Positions 34,104 through 47,274 are shown, counted from the first letter of the stretch. The stretch: 64,000 nucleotides of DNA from Macrotrachela quadricornifera (GCA_022393335.1 JAJEKB010020951.1:166165-230164); one strand, 5' to 3'. The notes: generated from the letters alone by a model not told the origin. Numbers and translations are program-made.

Positions 34104-36329
34104 TTAATCTGCTGTGCTCTTCTCTCTTATGTATCGGAAGTTGGAAGACTGATTCTTCCTTTTTGATTTTCGTCTTCCTTCTTGAAAACTTGTTAACAAG
34201 AGTTTTGTCAGGTCTATAACATGAGGAGATAGTGAGATTCACAATCTTACTGTTGTGAATCGTAAAAGATGAAAGATTTGTTTTCTAGTGACTTAAGTAC
34301 CTGTGTAATCACACTTATCAATATCACATCTAACGACCAATCGCATAGTTAAGATGCTCTGAATTTTGAGCCATTTACCAGCTAAATTCCTCTGAGCATT
34401 ATGAGCAACAGCGAAAGATTTACAATCGATTGATCAGTACTTTTTTCTCAAAAACTTTCTTCTACCAGGAAAGTTAATGAACAGGGGTCGCAGCAGAGGG
34501 TATGATAAAGAACGATTTTATGAAAGAATTTTTTTAAAAAAAAGAAGGAAATTCGAACAGAAGAAGGAAAAGAAGGAATTTTTCTGCAGTACAGCGTTGT
34601 AACGAGTAAATTGAATACGACGTTCAATAAAAAAAGATAGGAATGAGCTCAGGAAAGTAAAATAATTTTTGAATCATTATTTTGCCACGTTATGAGATCG
34701 TTCTCTCGGTTTTTTACTGAATGCAAATAGAGAACGAATTTCAAAGATGAACAGTTGTTTCCGCAGTCACGCAATGTCCGTGTATGTTGTTGTCGTTCGC
34801 ATGTGTCAATGACTCTTTCGGTAGTTCTACAGATCACGCATACCCCTTACTAGAGCCTGTCGAATCCTACGCGTATCTGAATCCAAGCGAATTTGAATCT
34901 GGTTGGGCTCTTAAAATTTTGTGTTAACTAAGTCCAAGCTCAGGTTTGAAGATTCTTAAACTCGTTAGGTACAACTTCTCATCCACATGCGTTGCCATGC
35001 TGTGTAAAGACTGTGAAAATTCATGTATGATCGAATCCATCCGTTAATGGGATATCAAATATGTGCAGTGGTATTCTCGTTCTGTGCCCATAAAATAAGT
35101 AACACAATGCATAGTGGCCATTTTCATCTCCCACTTTCACGCACAGCGGGAGCGGAACGAAAAGTTAGTCTAAATACCATCCCCACTTTGATGTGTCAAC
35201 TCGAAGATGATTCAGAGTTAAGTTTACTGGACAACTTAGCTTTTAGTGCTCAAAGTTGCATACATGTAGAACTCGAAGACTCTACTCGAGTATTAAAAAT
35301 TTTAATTGAGTTTTCAACTATTCAATTATTCATCTATTGATACATGAAAGATTAACGACGCTAACTACAGGATGCTTCCTGCAGGATGCTAGAAATAATA
35401 CACGCATGTTGAGGGTAAGGGCACAGGTGTGGGTGAGGGCGTGAGGGTGTCAGAAGTGAGGACATGGGTGTGGCTGATGTTGTCAAACAGCCGCTAGGTA
35501 TAGGTGATTGTCAAATGCAAGGGACATTGTCTCTCCTCGTTCGATTACTTTCAGCATCGTGCAGGCAGCGTCCTGTAGGCAGCATTCTATAGTAGTATCT
35601 TTAGTCCATCATATAGTAATAGTTTAATATCCGAATAGTTGAATAGTTGAATCGGATTAACGATTTCTACACTACTGGCTTATGGTGGATATGTTAAATA
35701 GTGCAATTTTCTGAACCAAAGCAAGGGCAGCTAAGATGTTGATATTCGACATATTCAACATGGTCACTGCACGGTGGAACACTTTTAAACTCGATCTCCG
35801 TGGGTACACTCAAATATGTTCCCTTGTTAGTAATGAATACGTTTGATCAGTCGCATATACTTCAACTGTGAAAACGATATACCTATAATAGTAATTCTGC
35901 TGATCTTTTCCAATTTTTAGCAAAATTTCGTTTTATTCGATGTGGAATGTGATCTGACATTGAATGACATTTAGTTGTCCATGAAACAGAATTCTATATC
36001 GAATTCTCTTGTTTTTTTTTTTAAATCTCAGCAGAACTTTATATGATTCAGTGCACTCATTGAGATAAATTCTAGTCAACATTATCATTTTTATACTGTA
36101 GTTATTTATCCGTATAAGAATTCTTAATTCTGCTTAGTAAGCATCCTGCAATATCTCTATTTTTGTGCAAAACTTTAAATCTCTTTCTTGAAACGATGTG
36201 GCATACAAAGAAAGTCATCTGCTTGAGTTACACTATGAATCAGAATACTTCTAACAAAATTCTTTTCACGTGAATACAAAGTTAATATTAATGTTTAAAA
36301 GCGTTTCAAAGTAAGACTATGTTCATTGT
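34104..36329. other. intergenic, no gene seen
   Basis: No coding exon was recognised. Between about 35290 and 35660 there are fragments of the TTCAACTATTC-ended MITE family around a GC-rich, GAGGGTG-repeat interior. This is probably a degraded copy of the elements at 9690 and 39074. Confidence 0.4.
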
Positions 36330-39300
36330 TTATGGATTGGCAAGTGCAGTGATCTCCGATGACGTTAGTTCGCGTGCATAAACGTAAAATTCATCAAGAA
36401 ATCCGTAAAATTGACGCATTTGTACCGTACCCGCGTTGCATACGCCCGTTCCAAGCAGCGAACTTCCAAGTGTGATTGTCATAGGAATACCACTAGCCGA
36501 AAAGGCAAATATACTAGACGAAGTTTGTAGACTACCGTTGACATATAATCGTTGGCCATTAGTTAATGAATAGGTGGTCACGATATGAGTCCATGTATTA
36601 AGTGAAATCTGGGGACCAGTAAGTGGCACATTGGTACTAATACGCCAACTGTTGATGGAAATCTGTCCGGTTGAGCTGAGACCCATAATAGGTAGGCACC
36701 ATCCACCTGTTTGCGCTCCATCAGTTCGACTACTTAAATGTATAATGGTCCCGCCAGCACGGCTTATTGGATAAATCCAAATTGCAACTGAATATGCCCA
36801 TCCATCTGTTCCGAAGCGTCTCAAACCTGTGATTTGCACGTAGGATGACGAATTTTGAAGTGAAAGAGCTTGATTTACTCGACCCAATGATGCATATGAA
36901 TAGTTCGTACCTGTTCCATTAATTAACAAAGGACCAGAATCAAGAAGTGTATTTCCATCAAATGAAAGATGGGCAACCAAGGTGGCATCATTCAGTATTT
37001 CTGTTGCATTCTTTGCCCGACCGAAGTAAGCAATTGAATCAAGACAACCATCAAAATAATTATACGGTGTTAATACTCCATTAGTGCCAATAGTCAGTGC
37101 ACTAAAAAACAAATATTTTCATTGAAATTCCTTTATTCAAAAAAGAATAAATGGAAAGAATGAATTAAAAATAAGAAAAAACAAATACTATATTATTTTG
37201 AATTTCAACTAGACTTTTTTCTAATTTGATATCCAAATTGTCTTTTCTACTGTAAGATTCTAAATTACATATTTTTGATGTAGTGATCATCCAATAACTT
37301 TCAGAGATACATATAAATGAATGCTAATAATAGTGATAAAAGGATAAATCTACTGTAACTGTGACTAAATAAATGCACAACAGAAACAAAACGAAATCCT
37401 TACATAAGTCAGCATTAAGAATATACGTAAAATAAAAAAGTTTAGTATATCAACGCAAAATTGTTGCATGATTAGTTCTCGTGAATTTAAACTTTTTCCA
37501 TTGACGCACCAAATTTGTACATAATGCAAGGTAAAAAAAATTTCACAAATATACGCAGGCTTCCAGAGGTTTTCTATGAACACAGAGCTGCTTTTAAAGG
37601 TTCACGTTAGACCAGGATAAATTATCTCGTTTCAATGAAAAAAAAGAAGCACTATATTATATGAATTTCCGATTAACTTTAAGTTTAAAGATTAAGCATA
37701 CTAAATTGCCTACTAACCCTGTTGTGCCCTGATATGGTCCAGCTGAACTACGCGACGCATCCAAATATCCATTGACATAAACGTACTGTGTATATGTCGA
37801 GTAATCATAGATATAAGCCTAAAATTCATATAATATTAGAACTTTGTTTCTTTGCTATATTCCTTTCTTGACACATACCATATGATACCATGTATTCGTA
37901 TTTAATACCTAAATAAAATCAAAAAGTAATACACATTATGCAGAAATCAATTATCATAATGAGATGTCCTCATTGCTCGTTTACCTGATTTCCTGAAACG
38001 TCATCTAAGTAGAAACAAAAATAGATGCGCCGATTTCGAACAATAATATAAAACGATTTATCTAGAGCATTTTGTTCAAACTGTCCAAACACGGCATTAT
38101 CTGAGCATGAACTATTATTACAGAACGATTGCGCGTACATCCACAATTCGAATGTAAACGATGCATAAGCCATGTTAAGAAAAGGTGGAGTATTGATTGT
38201 TATTGATTGATTTCTTGATCGATCCAACCAAAGACATGAGCCTGCTCCATTATAACCTGGTGATAGATAGGTTGGACTATTGTGGCTAATTCCATTAAAA
38301 TTATTGTACAAATCTTCCAATGTACTGTCGAAACTCCAAAATATGCGAGCAGCTAAAAAAATTCAGGAAAGAAATAGCAATCGAATTATTATGCAAAATA
38401 CAGACGTGTTTGACATATCGAACCTATCCATATATCCGTATTACCTATATTAACAACACATATAGAAACAAAAGTAAATCGATCCGTTTGTAATTGCAGT
38501 CACTTACATGTACATATATTGGGTGCTGTACAATTACCACCATTAAGACATGAAGAATTGCAGGCAGCTACAAAGAATTTGATACTATACAAAGTATTCA
38601 TCATAGAAAAAGAGTCTTTCTTACATATTTGACAAACACTACCGGTCCATGGACTAGTACTGAAAGAGCCTTACTTAAATCAATATTCGTCGGGAAAAAT
38701 AAATATATTTACCAATTACAAACATTTGGTGCTATACATGTACCGTCATTTTGACATGAATTTGTACAATTTGCCGAAGCACATGTTGGACCATACCTGT
38801 TTTGAAGATACATATATCGTTTATGGAATGAAACAACTCGTTGAATAAAAACTAAGACATACCAGCCGGTAGTGCATGTGCAAACATTTGGTGCTGTGCA
38901 AACACCGTTTGTGCATGTTGGATTGCATACAGCTATTAATAAAAATAGTTATTATTCATTATAATAAATAATTTTCGTGAAAACAAAATGATTGGACAGT
39001 TTTATTTCAAAAACTTAAAGTAGTAGGATTGTGGTACTTTCACATAGTTCTTTCGCCCACATATATATAATATTTGAAACTTGAATTCACGTATTCAATT
39101 ATTGAATACTTGAAATTCTCAACTATTCAATTAGAAAGGCTAGAGGGTGCGACCCTGTGTGAGGGTGCCACATGGAGTTAGAGAGCGCGACCTACGTGAG
39201 GGTACCATGTTGGACTATTAGGCGCTATTCTTTGTCGAGGTCCCAGATGGCGAAATTTTTAATGATTTCAATACTGGAATAGTTGAAGTAATAGTTGAAT

Positions 39301-41456
39301 ACTTGAATTCAACTTTCAAGTTTGACACTGTTGGTCCCCTTAGTTTCCTTAGTCCCTCCTGTATCCTTTAAAAAGGGGTACTATACATATGAGATGTATA
39401 TATACTAAATTCAAGAATTCCTTAGTCCCCTTGCCTTGCTAAAAGTGGACGGTTGTTTTTTCTTCAAAATTCAATTTGAATTAAAAAAAACCATAGAGTC
39501 CCCAAAGAATGATAAGCTATTCGTGAAATGAGTATGCTTATACGAACGTTATAGTCAACTATAGATATTCCTCGAAATTTAATTCTTGAGCAATCATTAC
39601 ACACTAAGATAAAATGTGTAGCACTTTGCAACACAATGTACAACACATTCAAGTGTTACACAAGAAGCTCGTTGCGACACATTTCTTCCATAGAAACTAT
39701 GACACATTCTTGCACGAAACATGCGACATATTCTGAAAGCATGGTTCGAATCTCCCATATGGCAAATTTAGAATTTTTTTTTTCTCGAAATCATATGATT
39801 GATATATTTTTCGATTTAATTATTACCACGTGGAAAACTCAAGGAGGTCAGATTTTAGGATTTGTCCATCTTTGAAGTAATCCGATCTCCATCAAACCAC
39901 TTAAGGGCAGTCCTCTCTCAATCATTGGTCGACAATGGAATATTCTCAACAAATAAATACTCAAGAATAATTGTAAAAAATTAATTAAGACGAAAATATA
40001 TAAGTTCTGTACGTTCAATCATGTTGTTTATAAATGGTTGTATGTTCAAAACATGACGGTGAATGAACAGTTAGCAGACAGAAAGAAAGAAATATATATA
40101 CGATACATTTTCTCCATTGAGATTGCGACATATTTATTTTTAGTGTGTAAATTAATTGATCTACTAAGCTGTCAACATTATTTTATTTTGAAGAAAAAAG
40201 GATTAAGTTTCTTTCTATTTAAATGTACATCCACCATTTCTTCGTTACGTTTGCAAAACTTGTTCATATCTGGCTGTCAGCAAAAATATTTACTTTCTCC
40301 ATATGCTATATGTTATGGAATTTATTCTCCTCATTCGATAGACATTTTATAAAGTTGCCTAAGATTTTTCATACATAAACAGAAATATTATACGAATACA
40401 CTCTTATTTCATTATCATTTAAGTGACAATGATGAGTTAGTCACCTACCGCTACGATCGAAAAAGCAAAATATATGTGACATGCATGCTATGTACATTCT
40501 AATAAGCTATGAATACATGGAAAAGAGTGTATGTCGTTAGCTTATTATTACCGAGATACTCTGCCTTGTTACGATATTTTTTAACACAATGTCACCGTTC
40601 CTCTCGTAGCATACAGCTAAGGTAAAAGTATACCTTTTTTATAGCTCACATACACTAATCGAGTCAATACTTGTACTTCAGGATATGAATCAAAAAACTT
40701 GCTTTTGCCTTCGAAATACGCTCTCAAACTTCTTTATTTTATAAGAACTAACTGCTTTTTTGAGAAGTTTTCAAAATGCTCGTTTATTATTGACAGTAAT
40801 CGATGAAAATGAAGATTTTATGAAGTTTAAACAATTTAGATAATTTCTTACAATGCGCTTAAATTGTAGGGAACACATTCTATGAAACAACAGACATGAG
40901 TTTGTTGTTGTTAAGATTGATATTATTGATGTGGAAGTTAACCAAGCCGACACGATTATGATTGCTTACTTTAAGAGTAATCATAGGTGATAGGGAACGA
41001 TATTTATCGTCTCAGTAGCCTTTACATATTCCATATTCTTGTATATTAAGATATACTTGTACATACAATAGAAACAATGAGATGTTTTACTTACTCGTTA
41101 TTGATGTTGTTTGTGAAAATTTAGATTTATCTAGTACGGCAACAAGCACTGTAGTAATTATGATAGTAAGGAAAAGAGCAGCAAACACAGACAAAATTGT
41201 ACAGAGAGGCGTGCATAAACGGCAACAGATTCTTGAATTTCTATTAAAGATCTTTAATTAGCAGAGAACTGAGAGTGTGTAGCTCACTTGTGTTTTCTTT
41301 GTTTTTGTTTTCGATTAGATGTCTCGAAATGATTACTAAAATGATGTGATTGATTTGTGGATGAATATATCTATTTGGATCAGATGAGAGCAATGATGAA
41401 TCAAAAAAGCAAACTCACCCTATTGACACTATGATTATTAAAGATACTGAAATCAT
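36330..41456 (-). CDS. type II membrane EGF/laminin-G-like protein, 11 exons
   Basis: The exons, 5' to 3' on the minus strand, are 41456-41419, 41335-41288, 41240-41095, 38932-38863, 38796-38713, 38659-38625, 38567-38508, 38352-37985, 37908-37879, 37818-37718 and 37101-36330. Every junction keeps frame, for 583 aa. A basic cytosolic segment (NRKQKQRKHK) precedes one membrane helix (about residues 43-65, LSVFAALFLTIIITTVLVAV). Then come three short cysteine-rich EGF-like repeats (residues 78-160: CTNGVCTAPNVC, CQNDGTCIAPNVC, CLNGGNCTAPNIC). Two laminin-G/concanavalin-like jelly-roll domains follow (about 161-367 and 370-583), with NTNTWYHM and SLNTWTHIVTTYSLTNGQR motifs typical of that fold. 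Without a cleavable signal peptide, the C-terminus should face outward. The likely role is adhesion or carbohydrate recognition at the surface, by analogy. The 2.2 kb third intron is exceptionally long for this window and carries a MITE. Confidence 0.88.
39074..39326. mobile_element. MITE in intron 3, GC-rich core
   Basis: The left end GAAACTTGAATTCA with TATTCAATTATT faces the right end AATAGTTGAATACTTGAATT with CAACTTTCAAGTTT. The core repeats GAGGGTGC/GAGGGTACC-like units. It has the same end sequences as the element at 9690-9914. It lies inside the long intron of the membrane-protein gene. Confidence 0.6.
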
Positions 41457-43849
41457 ATTCACTTGAATTCACCTAATGAAATCCAATTATTAATATAAAA
41501 AATGGCTCAACATTTTCAAAGAGGAAAGTTTGAAATAAATGATTCAAAGATGTCTTTTATTTGTCATTTGTTTTCTTGTAAAGATGAATACATTCAAGGT
41601 TGAGAATAAATGAAGAAACATTAAAAGTTTGAATCACTGTCCGACATTTTTTAAAGGCATTAACTATCTTTTCAGCGAATCTATGTTCATTCTGTCAATA
41701 TTTGAAATAATTCCTGTTGCAAAAGTTCTGAGACAAAATCTTCTTTCGTTTTCTAGTCGCTTAAAAGTAATTGGTTAGACTCAGAAATGGTATGTCTGTT
41801 TATGTTCGAAAGCGATGAGGAAATGTTTAGAAGGTCTTAAAAATTGGTTTGAGATGGAACGAGTGTGTCGCACTTTCTAGAAAAAAATGTTCGTTTATTT
41901 CTGACCCGCTTGATAATATTTTCGAAGAGTGACAAACTAAAGATTATGACCAAAATTTGATAGCCTTTTAATATACCGATGAAGAAATTGTGTGTTTGTC
42001 TCTATTCGACAAAAGTGAGAAAATCTTTCAAAAGACTAAAATTTGGTGTGGACGACAAAGAAACAGGACCTTTGCTAATTTCCACAAATTTCCTTACAAA
42101 GGTGCTATGAATCATCGAAGACGATGATTTTATAAAGTAAACACTTCTTTACAAAACATCATGTCGTATTTAACTCTAGCTTGAAATTAGAAGCATTTTC
42201 TCAAGAAATATTTTTATGTAAAAGACAATTTAGTCGAAAAATAGATTTTTCCAAATTGAGGATGATAAAGAAAAACGAAAACTGAAATGCCTTATTTCAA
42301 GATAAAAAGAAGATCAAATAGCTCGTTTCGTAGAATAAAATTTTGCGTAACAAGTTGGTCTATCAGCAAAAGTTTAAACATTTAGTTTTGAATCCCAATA
42401 ATGAGAATATATAAACAGATTTTCTATCTAAACTAATTTTTTACGACTTTTCAAATGTTTCTTCACCGCTCTCAACCATAAACAGACACAATTTCTCAGA
42501 GCGTATTTGAAAAGAACACAACATTCTGGGTCTAATCAATTATTTTTAATATGCACTACCTACTTTTAAACGACCGAAAAACGAGAGAAGATTTTATCTC
42601 AAAACTTTTGTAACACGGCTTATAGACATCAATATTGTATCTAGAATTGCTATGTGTCTCATGCGAAGTTTGAAATTGGTCAATCTTTTGTAACTCGAAC
42701 GTTTTCTAGAGTCAATTCATTCCTTTTTTCTTCTAGAGGCAAGATCAAAGTTTCTGTTTGTAAAAATTTACAGAGTGAGAACTGATTATTATGACTTCAC
42801 CTCAGGTACTAATTGCTTTAGTTGATGAATTCTATTATTGATGCTCGAAGATTGCGTGTCAATCATTGATTGTTCATCAAACGTCTTTGAACAAGATAAA
42901 TCATGATGATTTCTAGTTGTAGTAGACAAAATCTAGATAAGTAAAGTACATCGAAAAAGTAGAAAAGATTAATTTGATGAATCAAAGGAATAATTACTTC
43001 GTTCGTATTCGAAGGCTTAATTTTTTGTGATGAGCGAATTTTTATATGATTGAGACGAATGGATTGATTCTAAAAAAAGATTTAAAGAATATTAGTGATC
43101 ATTTATAATTTGCAAAATAATTATTAGATAATGTACATCAATTTGCAATAATCGATGGCGATAATGACGACGACGACAATGCTTGATAATATTGGATGAT
43201 TTTAATGGCTGTGATTGAACTGAATGCATTGCTAGTAATAAAGTCTTATATTCCGTAAAAAAAACCCGGAGTTTTGACCGTTTCACTTTCTAATAAATGT
43301 ATGTACGCTGCGGATTGAATACAATATTTATTCTTGAAAAGAAATCTGATTATATATGCTTCTCTACATCAATCATGAATTATACGATTTCATTAACGCA
43401 CAAAAAAAAATAAGAATTTGGGCTTGTCTTGTGTCTATATGTTAAAATTTTTGACCATGTGCTTTATTATGCTTTTTTTAATGAGTTTTCATCGATAAAC
43501 AAAATATGTAAATTATATTGTTTTTTATTTTTTTAGAGAGAATTTTAATTAGTTATTTTGAATTTCAATCAAATATATGAGCACTAACAGCTAATACAGA
43601 TTAAAGCAAGAAAGAAAAGCTGAAATTTTTACAATAAAAATTTCAGTTTTTAATTAAATTTATTAGAAATATGTTTTTTTTTCAGATAACTATATTTTAT
43701 TTCCAGCATCAATTAAGAATAATGTTCATTAGTTTTCTTTACAGCATAATGTTGACGTGAATACAAATATGAAAAAGTTTCGAATAATTCAATAATTGTT
43801 TTCATGTTTCTCAAAACATGGAAATGTATTTTTCACTATTTCTTCATAA
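41457..43849. other. intergenic, no gene seen
   Basis: The presumed promoter side of the 11-exon membrane-protein gene, with 2.4 kb of AT-rich DNA beyond it. No coding exon recognised. Confidence 0.4.
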
Positions 43850-44180
43850 ATAAACAAGTAATGTTCATCGACAGTCGATTCATTTTGCCTTAAATTGACA
43901 GAATAGCTATGCAGATATAATTGTTGAAAGATGTGAACAGGGATCTAATAAGCGTGTATACTTGACTGTCTGTAACAGAATAACTTGGTTATAGCGGTCA
44001 TCTGGTAACTATGGTTAAAACAATCCTGGAGGAGATCATAAAGATCATCTAGTCATTGTGATTAGTTTATTACTCAATGGTGTATCAACAAAAAGATGTT
44101 TTATCAATAAATTAGAATTCTATCGGTGAGTTTGAAAATAAAATAATGTGCAACAAAAACTACATTCTTTAAATCATCTG
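43850..44180 (+). repeat. dispersed repeat, copy A
   Basis: It shares a series of blocks with the reverse complement of 51955-52212: ACAAGTAATGTTCATCGAC, TAACAGAATAACTTGG, TCATCTGGTAACTAT and others, with about 20-30% divergence by eye. The last part (44085-44180) resembles 51460-51560 in direct orientation. It is a moderately old interspersed repeat with no coding content. Confidence 0.6.
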
Positions 44181-44477
44181 TTATAATTTTTTGTTTGCAT
44201 TCAAATTGCGTCTTTATAAGCATTTTTTTGTATGCGTATTCATGTCGAAATCCAATCGTGAGAAATATACTACGCAAATATGCAAATCGTTTGCATCAGA
44301 TATCATGGACTGTTACGTCTATAACCGTTTAGGTGCTGCCCTTTCAAATAAAGCGTTTTCATATTTCATCTTGATTTACAACGGTATTGTAGACAATAAT
44401 ATGAATCTTTCCCTCGACTGAAAGGAGGGTCATATTAAAAAAAATAATTTATGTGTATGTTTGTGTCAGAGTCAAAA

Positions 44478-44556
44478 GTCAAAAGAACATACTTAAGCGA
44501 AAGCTCTCTTTGAGAGCTGGGCTCGGACTCATCAGTCATACGTATGTTCCTTTGAC
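44478..44556. repeat. short inverted repeat with internal hairpin
   Basis: GTCAAAAGAACATAC (44478-44492) pairs with GTATGTTCCTTTGAC (44542-44556), 14 of 15 bases. A smaller hairpin AGCTCTC/GAGAGCT lies between them. This could be a transposon end or a structured RNA element; no protein. Confidence 0.5.
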
Positions 44557-44699
44557 CTCCGGATTTAGGCCAATAGGGTTTTTCGAAACTCTAGCTCATG
44601 TCATTTATTTTTGAATTTAAGAGAAAGAAAAATGAATATTTATATTACTGAAGACCGTTATGCATCAACCAGGTGTTTTCATTATTATATGTAAATGAG

Positions 44700-45714
44700 A
44701 CATTGTCAAATGTTTGCGCTCTTGTTTTTTCCTTTAGCATTCCTCAAACATTTTCCATAGGTCATACATCTGCAAATTTTGCATCTCCATCATCTGGCTC
44801 GATTTTTTCTTCAAAATGATCAGCAATAACATTCAGAGCGACTTTAGTTCGATGTTTTGAGTCTTGATCATCTTGAAATATAAATTCATCTAGATCTTCT
44901 ACTACTTCAGCAATTGCTGGAATAGCTTCTTCGTCTAAAAATTTAGCATATAATTCATCAGTCATGTAAAATCGTTTAGAATTATTCTTTGGACGTTGAT
45001 CTCGTAACCATTGAGTAAAATTTATTGGACCATCTTGTGGTATTAACCTTTTCGTACAAATTGCACCCCAGAACAAAACACCAACTGGATATTTTGAAAT
45101 CGACGCGTTTCTTAAATCAGGAGAAATTTCAGATGAATTTTCGGCATACACCACGTCATTTTTACTATTGTAATAACCTTCAATTGTAAATATACCTGAA
45201 AAATCAGTATTAATAATTCTGTTCTATTGCCATTTCGACCTAGCTTTTCTTGCACCGAATTTTTTTTGATTAATTGTTTCGCACAAGCAACACGTCGTAC
45301 TCTATTCATTCTTGATAGTTTTTGAGCTTTTCTTAGTTTAAACGGCTTCAAATTTAATTCTTTAGTTACTCGTTACACCAACGTTTTTTCACCTTTAATA
45401 TTGTTACGTTTTAAATAAGATACGACTTTTCTTTAGCTTTGACCTCTTGTTAAATGTAACAAACGTTTTACTGTTTTTTTCAATTGTTTTGTTCGAACAG
45501 TTCGTGGTACTCCACATCTTGGTTTATCTTTTATTGTCCCTCGTTGTAATATTCGATTTATTTTTCTTCTTAATGCATCACGACGTAATCGAGGTGGATT
45601 TTCATAAGATTGTACTTCATCAGCAATATCACATGCCATCCACGTAGGATTCATTTCCTTCAAAGAAAGAACGAGTCCTCGAAATTGTTCCTCCAAACTA
45701 ATGCTGGTTGACAT
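44700..45714 (-). pseudogene. broken mariner/IS630-family transposase
   Basis: Minus-strand frames give a helix-turn-helix N-terminus from an ATG at 45714 (MSTSISLEEQFRGLVLSLK, later RRDALRRKINRILQRG). A basic middle segment follows (about 45351 down). The catalytic half is from about 45205 down, with TDFSGIFTIEGYYNSKNDVV, PVGVLFWGAI and FIFQDDQDSKHRTK. Breaks seen are two in-frame stops in the linker (near 45435 and 45372), a frameshift near 45210, and two TGA codons where the family has tryptophan (the first at 44762, after FADV; then in PMENV-stop-GM). The spacing from the second Asp to the Glu of PMEN is about 37 residues. Terminal repeats were not identified. Confidence 0.85.
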
Positions 45715-46027
45715 AGCTTCCAATTGCTTCGAAAACTCAATATTTCACTGTATTTTTACTTCGAATAAAACCACTGTATTTATAGATCGAACTGGTGAAT
45801 GAGTACATGAATACATAAGACGTATACATTCGTAAAAAACAAAGGAAAAGTGATTAGGAATGCCTGGAAAAGATAGTGCGAATACAAAGATATAAGACAT
45901 GTACAGAGAGTACACATAGATCAAAATATATTTCGAACACCTGGGTGAAAGTGCACTGAGATTGTAAAGATGTTATAAGCCGAAATATGAGCGTGACACA
46001 AACAAATAGAATGGAGATAAAAAGTTA

Positions 46028-46102
46028 GTCCCCTCGCGGGACTCGAACCACGCACCTTCTGCTTACCGGGCAAATGCCTTAACCAGTTAGACTAGAAGGG
46101 AC
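46028..46102 (-). tRNA. tRNA-like Pol III gene, GGT in anticodon position
   Basis: A 75-nt cloverleaf-like sequence. The acceptor halves GTCCCTT and AGGGGAC pair. The D arm pairs GTCT/AGGC. The anticodon stem is TTTGC/GCAGA around a 7-nt loop CCGGTAA. The A box is TAGTCTAACTGG and the B box is an exact GGTTCGAGTCC. A T5 terminator follows within 5 nt (46019-46023 on the plus strand). Oddities are C where the invariant U33 should be, three bases between the acceptor and D stems, and a T stem that needs a bulge to pair. GGT would read Thr ACC codons, an anticodon not normally used in eukaryotic nuclear tRNA sets. It may be a diverged tRNA, a tRNA pseudogene or a SINE head. Confidence 0.55.
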
Positions 46103-46447
46103 AACTTTCTCTCCATCTTATACACATAGTGATTCACCACCTAACAAGATCCAGATAATGATGATGAATACAGTAACTACTGTCAAATAATCGATTATCA
46201 GACATCACAAATCTAAAATTGTTTACGTAATGATTCAAAATTCATCTTGTGTATAAGATGAATATCACCAATTAATTAGCACGGTTTTTTAGTATGTATT
46301 TCTAAACAAATAATTTTCTTACTGGATGAATTGGATGGTGTTGATCATAGGCAGTTTTGTAGAGCATCTTTTGCTGTATCTTTTTACCATAGAGACAAAT
46401 TTTTAAACATATTCTTTAACAATGAAAAATTCATTATAGAAATCGAG

Positions 46448-47210
46448 TCAGGACTTCTGGACCACCCTTTATGCCAAGTCCAATCATTTCTAACAATTTG
46501 TTAAAAGTTTTTCTGAAGTCTTTTTCGAAAAAAATGTCAGGTATCTTGGAGACCGCATGAATTAATCGTTCTTGATTTCTTTTAAATATTCAGCAAAATT
46601 TTGTTCGATCATGTCGGTTGTGTTCTAGCACCACTAGAGATAGGTCAGAAATTTTTTTAGGGTACGTCAGTCGTAAGTCATTTGATCCTAGCTGGCTTAT
46701 TGAGGACAAATCAGCTAACATTATTGTTCATGAAGACAGGTTTTAATCAAAACTTAAAGGTGATGTATTCTTTAAATGAAATAATTCTGAGTGTAGGTAA
46801 AGACAAGATCATAGAGTACAAGTACTATATCGAAAACTGTTTGAAGTCCTTTTTTAGTGGAATATGAAAACAAATAGAGATATCAGGTTCAAAATGCACA
46901 AAAATGCTTCATGATCATCGATGGCTTCATACTCATCCAATATTATTAATTATTTGACAGAAGAAAATATCAATATAATGTCTTATCCACCTTATTCCTC
47001 AGACATGATATTATGTAATTCCTGACTGACTAATTTTATCAAACGTAGTTTAAGTAATTAAAGAAGTGAAACTTCGTTAGCTCACGTGGTTTCCAGGATA
47101 CTTGAAATTTTTTTCAAAAAAGACTTCAAAAAAACTTTTAACAAATTGTTAGAAATGATTGGTCTTGGCATAAATAATCCTGACAACTATCCTCAACATT
47201 TGATGAAATA
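46448..47210. pseudogene. mariner relic between inverted arms
   Basis: Arms of about 115 bp containing CCAATCATTTCTAACAATTT are inverted at about 46480-46590 and 47055-47170. The plus-strand interior (about 46915-47030) reads as a decayed mariner transposase C-terminus: NIINYLTEENINIMSYPPYS corresponds to the family's helix before the catalytic PPYSPDLAP motif. There are multiple stops and no intact ORF. Confidence 0.6.
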
Positions 47211-47274
47211 AAACTAAAAATATATCCTTATCTTTATATTTTTATTTAATGTTGCACGAATTTTTGGTGAGACC

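Noticed and set aside
43092..43286. 64-aa ORF rich in Arg/His (RRRHYRHR)
   Set aside because: It arises from a short GACGACGAC-like simple repeat; no other coding evidence.
44478..44556. Possible hammerhead ribozyme: minus strand contains CTGATGAGTCCGAG between inverted repeats
   Set aside because: No GAAA segment follows a closable stem II on that strand; the GAAA present is on the opposite strand. The invariant core is therefore incomplete.
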